DNA of 64,000 nucleotides, taken from Portulaca oleracea. Lineage: Eukaryota > Streptophyta > Magnoliopsida > Caryophyllales > Portulacaceae. The notes beneath the pieces were generated by a model that saw only the letters and a list, made by a program, of their open reading frames with translations, was not told where the DNA came from and did no database searches. How positions within the stretch are numbered: the stretch's first letter is position 1; each line of letters opens with the position of its first letter. Where the stretch lies: assembly GCA_029582165.1 (NCBI GenBank), contig CM055869.1, positions 55,749,518 through 55,813,517 of the forward strand, in the 5' to 3' direction. Shown piece by piece: positions 11,403-23,979 of the stretch. Made by a program: the position numbers and the translations under genes.

Positions 11403-14130
11403 AAAGAAGTTTCGTCCCCGAAACTTGCTGTTGGTTCCGCTATGCTTATATTCCTTAAAAGACGCGGGTAGCTTTCTTCATGCCTTCCTCGGTTTCCGAG
11501 GTTTCCGAGGTATCTTGATTTGTCCAAGTACTTCGCTAAGGGACTTTCCTGGGTGAAGTCATTCGATTCGTGTTCCAAAATTTTGGATCGATCGTTTGAC
11601 GATGAGGCCTTCCGCTTTCAATAGAGGTTCTTCTTCAAGATTGCGAGTCGAGCCCGATACATATTTCGGAGTTGGAGAGATGTGAACGTCACGCACGCAA
11701 TGCCTTGATTGAAGGTACATCTAAACGATAGGTCACTAGATTGATCCTCCACAACGGAGTAAGATCCTACTATAGTAAGGGTTTAATCTCCTCTAGATAT
11801 CGTAACTCGATTCCCTTGAGTTGAATCACTTTAAAGGAAACACGGTTTCCAATTGAGCGGTTCCGCTTTCCGTTGTCTACTTTGGTCGATCTTGACATGT
11901 GGTGGACGACTCGATCTTATGTCTTGCGTCCCGATTAATTCCGGATGCGTGACTACTTTAACTATTCCACCTGTGCCTACATCATGGGTGCGACATTACC
12001 TTTCATGAGGTGCTTCGAATGGGTCATTCGAATGGTAGACCACTATCCGCTACTATAGGGAAACGCCATAAACGAGAGAAATTCCTCCCGATTTCCTTGA
12101 AAACCTAAAATGCACACAGAGCATATCTTTACAATTTGGTTTACTCGTCTGTCCGCCATCGCTTTCTAGATGGTAGAGGCTACTACCATTGGTCTTAGCA
12201 CCAAAATCGTGATTGAAGTCGCAGATCTCATTCGGATACTATGTCCTTTTGGGAATCTTATGCAACCTTACAACTTCAGACGCAATTATCGGCCAGTTTA
12301 TCTACCTTTCCTCCTTCATAGATAGAAATGAAATGCGCCGACTTTGTCAGGCGATCCACAATTACTTAGATAACTTTGTAGGGCGCTCCAAAATCACGAT
12401 TGACAACATGTATCCCCATCGCACTATGCCCCTCGGAATTCCAGGTAACCTAACAATCTTTTGTGTGTGGATATCCGTTAACTTATCTATCTTCCATCCT
12501 TCATGGATAGGAGCGAAAAATGCCAACTTGGTAAGGCGATCCGTAATGACTCAAATGTCCTTTCTTCTAGAAGCTGTGAGGGGTAATCCCATGATAGCAT
12601 CCATAGAAATTGATTCCCATTCCCACGTGGGACCTTTTAAGGGTCTAAATTTACCTGATGCTCTTTAACATTCTGCTTCGACCCTTTTTGACATGACAGA
12701 CATTGATCCCCATAGCTGGCTATACCTCCCTTCACGTTAGGTCACCAAAGGTGCCCTTTTAAACCTCTATACATTTTGTACCTCCAGGATACACAGAGTA
12801 CAGCGAATTGTGGCTTCCTTCCAAAAACTTAAGCCTTAAGCTTCCCTTAACAGTATACATAGTTTATTTTGAAACCTTAGGGTTTTGCTTTCATGGCTGA
12901 AAATCCAGGTATTCCTTTCGTGGCTAGATTATTCGTAATCCTCTTGGGTCCTGGGGCATTTATTCGTTCTATCTTGGTTCTCTCCAAGATAGACGGTTGT
13001 AGGGACAATGCTCCCTCCCTATTCAGTTCTTGCCGCATTTATGGACGACTTACAAGACGAGTCCACACCCTATGCTAAGCCTTTCTGCTTGAAGCATTTG
13101 CTATCGAAATTGCCTTCATCGGAGTGACGTTGGCATCCAAGTCATAATCCTTAATGAGTTCAACCGCCTCCGTTGCCTTAGATTCAACTCTCCCTGAGGA
13201 TATATATTTGAAACTCCTGTGATCCGTAAAGATGGCATTAGAGACCCCATAAAGGTAAAACTTCCAATTTTGGGCGCAACACTACTGTTGCGAGTTTTAG
13301 GTCATGCATTGGGTAATTCTCGTAGTGACTTTAATTCTTTGTGACGCATAGGTCGCTACCTTGTTGTTCCATATTAGCACATATCCCACTTAATGAATCG
13401 CATTGCTATATGCTACATACTCCTTTCCTTCCTTGGGAAGGGATAACATCGGGCGGTTGTTAGCTTTTCCTTGAACACTTGAAAGGTTTCTTCGCATTTG
13501 CGGTCCATTCAAACCGGTTGACTTCTTGAGGAGATGGGTCAATGGAAGAGCTATTTTAGAAAGATTCGAACACTCTCCTATAGTATTCGCCATAACTAAG
13601 AAACTTCAAACTTTGATAACCGCATGGGTCTTGCCAAACTCTTAATGGCGCATACTTCGTTAGAGTCCAATCAGATCCCTTCATGGATCATTATATGTTC
13701 CCAAAAATCCTACTGTTTGAACCAGAGTTCACATTTTGAAAATTTACACATAATGTATTTGCTCCATTAATGATTGCAAATCCACTATCAATAGATTCAC
13801 ATGTTCTTCTACTTCGAGTGTATCAAAACATCATCGTTAACCATCGCTATAGCCGAACCACATAAGGTTTGAACACTCGGTTCATCCGATCCATAAATAC
13901 TGTTAAATATTCGTAAGTCCCAAAAGGGCATTTTCGTAACTCATAGCGCCCACATTTTGTTTTAAAGGTAGTTTTAGGAGTATTCTTGGCCTAACTCTGA
14001 GTGGTTGGTATCTTAACCTTAACCAATCTCAGATGACACTCTTGCCCCTCGGGGTTAGTCGAACAGTCTATTGATTCTTGGGAGGGGTATTTGTCCTCGT
14101 TCGTTCTCAACTTTCAGTAGTCAAAGTATA
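11403..14130 (-). pseudogene. Decayed pol (reverse transcriptase, RNase H, integrase, chromodomain) of the nested element
   Basis: In minus-strand order, the reverse transcriptase remnant is at about 14130-13620, RNase H at about 13620-13080, integrase at about 12900-11600, and the GPY/F and chromodomain tail at about 11600-11440. It parallels 21130-23920 on the plus strand. Long ORFs on the plus strand here, such as 12213-12668, are antisense shadows. No frame is intact over a whole domain. Confidence 0.75.
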
Positions 14131-17060
14131 ATCTTCTTTATCATGCTCATATAAGACTTTGTCATTGTATTCGTCGGTCATAGGTATGCTACCTGTTCAT
14201 TCTTTCCATATGTTTCCATGATATCGTATCTCATCCTAAGATTACGGTCCTCATCATGACAAGCACCTTACCACAGTTATTCATACAACCTTGAACTCAT
14301 TTCTCTTGGTATCCCTTCCCAAGGCAAGTCCAAAACACTGGGTTTTTATCTCTGTTAATTAACTGAGCACTCTCTTCCCATTATAAATTACAGGGCAAGA
14401 ACCTTTTCTTTCTCAGATATATCCATATGGCTTTTATGTCCTTTAGAAGAAGAGCTAATATTCCTTCAAGCGTTCTATATTCGTCAACTCCTGAACCTCT
14501 CATCGTAAGAAGCCTTGACCCAAAGGTCCCTAACATTTCTTAAACAACGATTTCTCTACCTTTCCCATCTTACCTCAGGTATCACATAATTCCGTGCAAT
14601 CCAACATTTTTCCACTTCGCTTTCCCTCCCTTTATCAACTTCCATCAAGGCATCTATTTCTTATGAAAGGCACCAATAGGCATGGAGGAAACGCGATAAT
14701 AGGAAGGTGCCATCAATTAAGAGGTAAGAACATGAATTTTGGAAAACAACAACAAAGCAAAGGTTTACATTGGTAGACTTAAGGCTTTAAGACGACGTGG
14801 AGGAATAGAGGTATTCTTTAACCCAACTACGCATGTATATCGATTAAGAAAATTGAGATCAACAAGAGATAGCATAATTGCCAAAGATGATGATTACAAT
14901 GATTTCCTGAACAAGGAAGTTTATAAGTACCTCGAAATGAGCTTGAATTGGGGGAGAAAGCTATCAGGATCGGTCTTCTGATTCCTGAATTAAAACAATT
15001 AAAGTTTGGGAAGTATGAATGCTTTGTGGTAACTTTCCGGAACATTAGAGCATAAGCTATTGATTCTAAACAAGGTACAACGTTTGTGGAAATTAAGCTT
15101 TGAAAGGAGTGTTCAGCTTCATGATAGAACGTGACCATCACCTGGAAAAGATAAATCTTAACGAGTAAGAAGGGTCATATGAATCTAATGAAGTTTATCT
15201 TTGGGGACATAGCGAGTCGACAGCAGTCAAGAGTAGATAATGGTCCTGACGAAATCATTCATAAATTGGTAACAAGCCACCAAAGGCAGGTTGTTGAATT
15301 TCTTAACACACTGGACTGATAACAACGATAGGATCTGATAAAGATTCTTGAGAATAACAAGGATAGGAAACGAGAAGCTTGGATTCTAATATTGCAATGA
15401 GAGGGTAAACTTTATTAGGAGGATGTACAATGAGAGTAGGGAATAAAAGTTGAACTTGAGCGATGAACTTTGAAGTATAAAAGTCATACAGAAGAGATTT
15501 GGTCCTCGCAATGGTTATTTGTTAATAGCTCTCCACAAAAAGCGGCTTCTCCTATCCTAATGACAGAATGAACATGTGCATGTGCTCATAGCTATTCCTG
15601 TGTTAGGCGAGGACCTTGTAGTTCAAATTGATTTCCGATCTTTGAAACATATTTCAACATTACCACGAGTATACCCTTATTCCACATAACTTGTTGCCAT
15701 CACCACTTTATAACTTGTTATGTCTACGTCCTTAGTTTGTAGCCAATTGCATTCTCATAAGGCCTTCCTCGCCACCTGGCTATAAAATCCACAAGCGTGT
15801 TCAGATAGTAAGGAAACTCCAATTAATTTCCCACGACCCTATAATGACATAAAGTTCACCGCCCTACAGACTATCACAAGCACTTGCTAGTTAAAACCCT
15901 TCAACGTATGATACTAATGTAAATATCCTAGAATATGAGGATGCCCCTTCCACTTGTCCTTAGGGTACCCCTTTTTCAACCATATCCAAACTATATTTTG
16001 ACACAAAACAAATTCTAAGGTCCCCAAAATTATTTCCAATGCGGTGTGATTCTGTGCTCAATGTAGTCGTAGCTGAAGCACCAGGCGTATCGACCGGTTC
16101 TCCGACGAGCAGCATGAGGTAACGTCTTACATCGTCCCACAGACTCTTGTGGGGAGGGGGGCAATAAGCACCAACTTGGCACTCATCACTGCGATACTCA
16201 AATAGCGGATTAGCCGCACAATGGATATCAAAGGCGGTTTGCAACCTCTTGAGATGAACTTGGACGTTGGTCTTGTGCTCCCGTAACATTGTGAAGAGGT
16301 TGGGAAAAGGGTCACGCTTGTGATCCATCTATGCCCTATGTTCTATGTAACATCGATAAAAAGCTTTAATAACTTTGACATTGATAGACTTTGTTGAAAG
16401 AATTAAACGAATGAGAATTAAGGCGAGGTCCGAGACTCAACCAACCTGAACCTTACTTATCTTAAAAAGGAACTCTTGTTCCATCTCATGATTATGTGAC
16501 CTTACTTACTATCCTTGGATCATGCAACATTTGTATCATCTAAACATCTTTAATCATTTCACTCTACACTTAGGCAAGGCTTTTAGCCCTCACTTGAGCT
16601 TTACATCAATTCCACTTGGAATTGACTTATAAATTCTCATTTGAATGACTAAAGTCTCCTTTAAGGACTATTTCAACGTGCTTCGTGTCCACAACGCACT
16701 TATACACATAACATGCTTTACTCGTACAAACTTTTAAGTTAAACACAACCTGTAATTAAGTTTTCTTAAACTTGCTACTAAACTTTCTAATTTCTAGAAA
16801 TTTCAAAAGACTTCCTATAAATTGGACTCTCCCAAATTTTACATATTCTTCAAACCTGCTAGGGAAAACACTTACATTTCATATACCTATCTAGAGCTTC
16901 AAGCTCAACATCCATCCCAACAATTTCACATATTCCCAACTCAACCCATAAAGGACTCATACGCCTATAAGGGACACATATGTCACCACACTTAGCATCC
17001 ATACTTCACAAATGCTTATCACAATTGCTTAGAAATTTCTATATCCTCGAATCTTTCTTA
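14131..17060 (-). pseudogene. Decayed gag and protease region of the nested element
   Basis: Internal sequence between the reverse transcriptase remnant and the primer site. It is homologous, in reverse, to 5448-8085 plus 20359-21100 (for example 15960-16328 against 6190-6500). No gag or protease motif could be named with certainty. It provides the uninterrupted version of the site into which the element itself inserted (around 14900). Confidence 0.6.
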
Positions 17061-17067
17061 TAACTAC

Positions 17068-17078
17068 GCTCGATACCA
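17068..17078 (-). other. Primer binding site of the nested element
   Basis: On the minus strand this reads TGGTATCGAGC, one base short of the TGGTATCAGAGC seen at 5436, just inside the 5' LTR. The single-base loss is a sign of decay. Confidence 0.7.
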
Positions 17079-17083
17079 CAATC

Positions 17084-20000
17084 AGAACGCCCAACCTTAA
17101 TCACAAGATTAAGACTATACTTTAGAATCCCAAACTGTGATTAGCGCAATGAACACCTTAGGTCGAGGCATTACCGCCGTCCCCACTCGGGACAAGGCAC
17201 ATACACAAACTACAATATAACAATCCACCATAAACTGTACTTAACTCCATACAACACAACTGCTAAACTTAAGGTACAAATACATTATACAACCTTTAAT
17301 TAAACATATCGTATAGACCTTTCACAACCAAGTGACCTTTAATGCTCTTGAGTAACCTTGAATACCGATCTTCGATCGCTTTAGAGAACTACCTGCATGC
17401 AGACAACTTGCTCCTCGCTAACCTCGTCTTTATCCTGGGAGCTCGGACCGCCTAAAACAAAACATTGAAATACATTCGCAAAGTGAGTGGGGAAACACTC
17501 AGTACGTAAACCTCCAACACGTCAAACCGTTCGAAAACGGTTTTTAGTGCCGGCATTTAAATTCATTTTGAAAACGGGAAGGGGACATAAGAATGCTAAA
17601 CCATGGAATACTTTAAGCTATAAAGTTTCTACGCATATGTTGTGCTTAACATTGAAAAATTTTCATACTATAAGACGTGGTATCCCTTTTAGATCGATGC
17701 CAAGCACCTCACGCACGCACGCCAAACCGACTCGAGTTTGGATGGGTGATCGCTAGGCGATCGCCATTGGCAGTCAAGATTACTCCGTAGGAACACAGAA
17801 AATGCTAGACTTCACTCTAGCTACTGTAGAATAGGTGTCGGGACCACTTATAAAACAATAAAATCATTAGAACATATAACTATGCAATAAAATCGTATTG
17901 ACTCTTAATAGAAGCAAGAGTTGGACAATTTGCGTACCTTAAGACGCTAAAACTTTGGCGGCTCGGCTCGCTTGGAGATGGCCTTGAAACTTTGTCAACC
18001 AATGTAAGCATACATAAAAATGAAGAACCGAATAAGGTTCGAATTAGAATCATGAGTTTGGGAAACTTGGTAATTATAAATAAAATACTTTAGGAATAAA
18101 ATTTCAGGTTGTAGCACAATAAAGTTTATAGCATAACTTGAGTTAGGAAAATCGAAACGAAGTAAAAGAGTACATCTCGGAATAGGGAAAATCATGATCT
18201 TTAACTTTGTCAACTGGCCCAAAGGCTAGAAATGAAAGGAAGGGCCCGAAAAATGGCCCGGACAGAAGCAGTGCATATAAAACCTTAGAAATTTCCGGGT
18301 CGGAAAGCATGAGAATAATAACGTAGAATATGGTTCAATTGAAAGGACTTGAATCCAATACAATAAGCTTGAATCGATGATGAATGGGGTAATTAGAACT
18401 TGAAAGCTATGATAAGCATGAGGGAGTTAAACATGCCGTGATAATATGATAGCAATTGAACGGTAAAACGGGGTGCGATCAACATATTCGGATGCGATAA
18501 GACAAGCTTGGATCAATGATTTAAGCAATAAAGATGGAATGGACTTTAAAATTGGAAGCTACTAAGCTAAAAGAACTCTTAGCTAGCTTAAGACATTGAA
18601 TATCATACCATAGAAAGATGGGGAAACAAAATACTTTAACAAACTCATTAGCTTTTGGGAAGCCATCCTTAAGACTCACTTAAGACTCCAATATAGTACT
18701 TTTAGCCTTAAACACATAACTTCAACATGCTAACTTATAGCTATGACCCATTTATGCTTAGAACCCCTTATTGGGTTGATTGGAGGCCCAAAAGACATAC
18801 ATTTACGCAAACCAACTTGGGCAGAAATTTATCCCGGACAGCCCTGCTTCCCGGCTCAGACTCACACTCCCGATATCCGATGACTATGAACCATACCTTT
18901 CCGGAAAGCTTGCAATGTGGCCTAAAACTCTTATGTTTATCACTAAAACCAATAAAGTCTCCAAAGGTCCGAAAATCAGCCCTCAAAACACTGACTCAGA
19001 AATCGTATATAAAAACGTGAGGTTACTTTGGTCGTAACTGGCTATACATGTCGGAAACTCGAAATTCCAAAGCCTACGGTTTGCTAACACTTTAGGCTAT
19101 CAAATGGAGTAGAAATCTGGGCAAAATCCCACTTTTGTCCCGCTGTAAATTTCCAGAATATAAACAGAGACTTATGTTTACTGAAAATTCCGGTTTGTAA
19201 CTTGGTCTTTCACTCCTAATCATATCAAAACATAACCAAATCCCATATAACCTTAATCCATCATATTTCCAGAATATAACCTATGAAAATCCATTCATCA
19301 AAGGCCTCAAAAACCACATGCATAAACATATAAACATCATCCACCATGAATATACTCAAGAAACCTCAAGAACACTTCCAAAAATCACATGCATGTATTC
19401 CAAAATCAAACCCTAACTTAACCAATACGATTATATACTTGAATTCAAGATAAAAGAGAGTAAAAGAGGTAGAATCTATGAGAATTACAAGTATGAAACA
19501 TAGATTTTCAGATTAGGGTTCATAGAAATTGAAATTGGGGTTTTGAGAAGTTACCTTTGAGTTAAAAATTGGAGAAAACACAAAGGGAGGAAGGGTGGTG
19601 GCGGCGCCACCAGGGGACGGCTGGGCACCTCGCCGGTGCGGAAACAGTCCAGCGGGCTGTGCTGCTGTGGTTCTCGGCAGCAGATAGCAAGAGGAGATTA
19701 GAGGAGAAAGAGCTTGGTGTGGGAAATTGGCATGAATTATAATGAAATAAACCCCCCTCCCCTTTACTAATATCAATATACTCCCTCTAAACACTTAAAA
19801 CCATTCTGAATTTGTAATTAAAATACAATGATTGTAATGTAATAAACTTATGATAATTACTTTGTACCAAATAAAATCAATTGGTAATAATTGGGTTAAA
19901 ATAAAATAACACTTGGATGTAGAAAATCCAAATAAATGAAACACCAATATTACTTGTACTTTAAATGAAATAAATATACCCCAAATAAATTAAGGTTTGG

Positions 20001-20353
20001 GCAATAAAATATACATGTTACGAGGTCGAATAATTAGACCCGTTCGGTTAAGAAAACCGTGAGCGGTAAAACCCGGTGCAATTTAACTTAACGTGTAAAT
20101 AACTTTATAACCTAAATCGTATAACCTGAAATACTTTAACTCATTGAATGAACATGTAAAGTGAAATTTTTAAACCGATAATTCGGCATCTTGGCCATCT
20201 CCTGCACAAGACACGACACCAATAACAATAAATAATAAATAAATCAATAAATAAATAAGTAACGGTAAACGCGGAAGAAAAAATTAGAACGCGATTTGCG
20301 TAACTACTGTGCTTTATATATAATTAAACGTGATTTTGGGGTGGGTTGTTACA
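17084..20353 (-). repeat. 5' LTR of the nested minus-strand chromovirus
   Basis: An almost identical partner of 8091-11388. The inner end is damaged (tcagaacgccc where the other copy has tgtaacgcccc), so the left boundary is uncertain by a base or two. The outer end GTTGTTACA is intact and followed by the ATTGT duplication at 20354-20358. Confidence 0.88.
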
Positions 20354-20358
20354 ATTGT

Positions 20359-21129
20359 AATCATCATCTTTGGCAAATATGCTATTCCTTGTTGATCCCA
20401 ATCTTCTTAATCGATATACATGCGTCGTTGGACTAAAGAATACCTTTATTCATCCACGTCGTTTTAAGGCTTTAAGTCTACCAGTGTAAACCTTTGCCTT
20501 GTTGCTATTCATTTTTCAAAATTCATGTTCTTACCTCTTAATTGATGGCACCTCCCTATTATCATGTTTCCTCCGTGCCTGTTGGTGCCTTTCATAAGAA
20601 ATAGATGCCTTGAAAGAAGTTAACAAAGGGAGAAAAGCAGAGTGGAGAAATGTTAGTTTGTATGGAATCAGATGATACCTGAGGTAAGATAGGAAAGGTA
20701 GAGAAATCGTCGTTTAAGAAAATATTAGGGACCTTTGGGTCAAGGCTTCTTACGATTAGATGTTCATGAGTTCAAGAGTATAGAACGCTTGAAGAAAGTT
20801 TGACTCTTCTTCCAAAGGACATAAAAGCCATATGGATATATCTGAGAAAGAAAAAGGTTCTTGCCATATTTTTATGATGGGAAGAGAGTGCTCAGCTAAT
20901 TAACAGGGATAAAAACTCAGTGTTTTGGGCCTTGTCTTAGGAAGTGATACCAAGAGAAATGAGTTCAAAGTTGTATGAATAACAAGTGTAAGGTGCTTGT
21001 CATGATGATAACTGTAACCTTCGGATGAGATACGATATCATGGAAACATATGGAAAGAATGAACAGACGACATACCTATGTCAGACGAATGTAATGACAA
21101 AGTCTTATACGAGCATGGTAAAGAAGATT
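20359..21129 (+). pseudogene. Plus-strand chromovirus gag/protease region, continued after the nested insertion
   Basis: This continues the sequence broken at 8090. The same contiguous stretch is seen in reverse complement at about 14130-14905. Only scattered short ORFs remain, and no named motif is recognised before the reverse transcriptase remnant. Confidence 0.6.
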
Positions 21130-23410
21130 ATACGTTGACTACCGAAAGTTGAGAACGAACGAGGACAAGTACCCCTCCCAAGAATCAATGGACTGTGCGA
21201 CTAACCCCAAGGGCCAAGAGTGTCACTGAGATTGGTTAAGGATAAGATACCAGCCACTCAGAGTTAGGACTGAGAATACTCCTAAAACTACCTTTACAAC
21301 AAAATGCGGGCGCTATGAGTTACGAAAACGCCTTTTGGACTTACGAATGTCCAACAGTATTTATTGGATCGGATGAACTGAATGTTCAAACCTTATGTGG
21401 TTAAGTTGTAGTGGTATTTAACGATGATGTTTTGATATACTCGAGAGGCCGATAAGAATATGTGAATCAATTGAAAGTGGCGTTTCAATCATTAAGGGAG
21501 CAAGGACTGTATGTGAAAATTTTTCAAAATGTGAACTCTGGTTCAGAAAAATAGGATTTTGGGAACATATGGTGACCCATGAAGAGATCTGATTGGACTT
21601 TGACAAAGTAAGCGCCATTAAAAGTTTGGCAAAACCCACTGTGGTTACCAAGGTTCGAAGTTTCTTAGTTAAGGCCGAATACTATAGGAGATTGTTCCGA
21701 ATTTTTCTAAAATAGTTCTTCCATAGACTAACCTCCTCAAGAGGTCAACATGGTTTAAATGGACCGGCGAATGCAAGGAAACCTTTCAAGTATTCAAGGA
21801 CAAAACTAACAACCGCCCCAATGTTATCCCTTCCCGAGGAAGGAAAGGAGTATGTAATATATACTAATGCGATTCGTTAAGGGAGAGAATATGTGCTAAT
21901 ATGGAACGATAAGGTAGCAGTCTATATATCACCGCAATTAAGTCAGGTACGAGGCTTACCCAATGCATGACCTAAAGCTCGCAACAATGATATTGCGCTA
22001 AAATATGACGGCCTTACCTTTATGGGGTCTCTAATGCCATCGCTATGGATCACAGGAGTCACAAATATATGAACACCCAGGGAGAGTTGAATCTAAGGCA
22101 ACAAAGGTGGTTGAACGCATTTAAGGATTATGACTTGGATCCCGACAGCACTCCAGCAAGACAGTTTCGATAGCAACTGCTTCAAGCAAAAAGGCTGAGC
22201 ATAGAGAACCGTTTTGTTTTGTAATTCGTCCATGAATGCGACAAGATCTGAACAGGGAAAAAGCATTGTCCCTACAACCGTCCATCTTGGAGGAAACCAA
22301 GATAGAATGAATAAATGCCCCAGGACCCAAGAAGACTATGATAATCTAGCCACGAAAGGAATACTTGGATTTTAGGCCATGAAAGCAAAACCCTAAGGTT
22401 TCAAAATAGTCTATGTATACTGGTAAGGGAAGCTTAAGGCTTAAGCTTTTTGAAGGAGGCCACAATTCGTTGTACTCGGTATACCCTGGAGGTACAAAAA
22501 TATAGAGAGGTCTAAAAGAGCACCTTGGGCGACCTAACGTGAAGGGACGTATAGGCCATGAGAATCAATGGTTGTCATGTCAAAAAGGGTCGAAGTAGAA
22601 AGTTAAAGAGCATCGAGTAAATCTAGACCCTTAGAAAGTCCCACGTGGGAGTGAGAATCAAATTCTAAGGATGCTATCATGGGAATATCCCTCACAACTT
22701 CTAGAAGAAAGAACATTTGAGTAAATTACAGATCGCCTTACCAAGTTGGCACAGTTCACTTCTATCCAAGAAGGATGGAAAACAGATAAGATAACGGATA
22801 TCCACACACACAAGATTGTTAAATTATATGGAACTCCAAGAGGCAAAGTCCCCGATGGGGATACATGTTGTCATTCGTGATTCGAAGCAACTTCATTTCT
22901 ACCCAGGAAGGATGGAGCACCCTACAAAGTTAGCAAGGTATTTATGAATCGCCTGACAAAGTCGGCGCACATTATTTCCATCTATGAAGGAGGAAAAGTA
23001 GATAAACTGGCTGATAATTGCATACAAAAGTCATAAGGTTGCATAGAATTCCAATAGGATACAGTATCCGAATGAAATACGCGGTTTCAATCACGATTTC
23101 CATCACAATTTTAGTACTAAGACTAATGGTAATAGCCTCTACCATCTGGAAAGCAATGGCCAGACAAAAAGAGTAAACCAAATTCTAGAAGACATGCTAT
23201 GCGCCTGTGTACTAGACTTTCAAGGCAATTGGGATCAGTATCCTCCTCTCGTAGAATTCTCTTACAATACTAGTTACCAAGCCACGATTCAGATGGCGCC
23301 TTTTGAAGCTTTGTACGGCAGGAAGTGTAGAACACCCCTATGTTGGGGTGAGTTAGAGGAAGCATTAATCATAGGGCCAGACTTAATTCAAGAGAGGCGA
23401 TAAGGTCAAA
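21130..23410 (+). pseudogene. Plus-strand chromovirus reverse transcriptase, RNase H and integrase core, decayed
   Basis: Read across frames, 21150-21420 carries the reverse transcriptase pattern ending FGLTN and then DRMN..FKPYV. 21420-21470 carries the broken equivalent of the catalytic motif region (the canonical IDD is not intact). 21638-22190 is RNase H. 22600-23400 is integrase, with a clean stretch at 23194-23403 (FQGNWDQYP, EFSYNTSYQA, YGRKCRTPLCW). Many stops show it is inactive. From 21638 onward it duplicates the segment starting at position 1. Confidence 0.8.
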
Positions 23411-23818
23411 GTGATCCAACCGCATATTCGGACAGCCCAGAGCAGACAGAAGAGCTATGCTGACAAGAGGCGGAAACCGCTTGAGTTCCAAATAGGAGAT
23501 AGGGTGTTTCTCAAAGTCTCCCCTACAAAGGGAGTTAGACGATTCAATGTTAGGGGTAAGTTAAGCCCTCGATTCATAGGACCCTATTCCATTGTAGGAA
23601 AGGTTAACCCGTCGGCTTATCGTCTAGAGTTACCCTCCGAGTTGGGGCATATCCACGATGTCTTTCATATCTCACAGCTTTGGAAGTATGTACATGATCC
23701 AACGCACGTTCTAGAGGAAGAACCACCTCTTCTAGCCAGGGACCTCACCTTCGAACAGCAACCGATCCAGATTTTGGACCTAGGATCAAGCGTCTATGTA
23801 CGAAAGAAGTTCCGCTAG
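23411..23818 (+). pseudogene. Integrase C-terminal GPY/F module (135-codon open remnant)
   Basis: The best-preserved pol piece in the window. It opens with SRQKSYADKRRKPLEFQIGD, continues through VFLKVSP and the GPY/F signature RFIGPYSIVGKV, and reaches HDVFHISQLW. This arrangement is diagnostic of Ty3/gypsy integrase C-termini. The copy at 1790-2160 is the same region with more damage. It is followed in another frame by the chromodomain tail. Confidence 0.85.
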
Positions 23819-23912
23819 CCAAGGTCCTATGGGCGAACCAAGAAACCTCCGAGGCCACGTAGGAGACTGAAGATGAAGTGATGAAAAACTACCCCCATCT
23901 CTTTTAAGATGC
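23819..23912 (+). pseudogene. Chromodomain tail of the integrase, with stop replacing tryptophan
   Basis: One frame reads AKVLWANQETSEAT, a stop, then ETEDEVMKNYPHLF. This is the end of the chromodomain found in Tekay/Del chromoviruses. The stop (TAG) sits where the family has the conserved tryptophan of ATWE. In these elements the chromodomain is thought to guide integration to marked chromatin. Confidence 0.75.
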
Positions 23913-23964
23913 TTCTCACCGCAAAGGTTTTATCGAACAGCAAGTTTCGGGGACGAAACTTCTT

Positions 23965-23979
23965 TTAAGGGGGGGAGGA
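23965..23979 (+). other. Polypurine tract, right plus-strand copy
   Basis: A ttaagggggggagga tract abuts the LTR start at 23980. It is identical to the tract before the left LTR. Confidence 0.85.

Larger units (their letters stand above)
8091..20353 (-). mobile_element. Complete minus-strand Tekay-like chromovirus (12.3 kb), nested
   Basis: Two LTRs in the same minus orientation (8091-11388 and 17084-20353) enclose an internal region of about 5.7 kb, with primer site and polypurine tract on the expected sides and ATTGT duplicated at both outer edges. The coding region is full of stops and frameshifts. The LTR pair is very similar, so the insertion is younger than its host element. Its LTRs resemble the plus-strand LTRs mainly in one half (for example 8440-8600 against 4920-5100) and differ at the 5' end (TGTAACAACCCACC against TGTAATAACCCGCC). 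It is therefore a sister subfamily, not the same copy. Confidence 0.9.

Noticed and set aside
12213..12668. 151-codon plus-strand ORF
   Set aside because: It is antisense to the decayed integrase of the minus-strand chromovirus and has no family pattern of its own.
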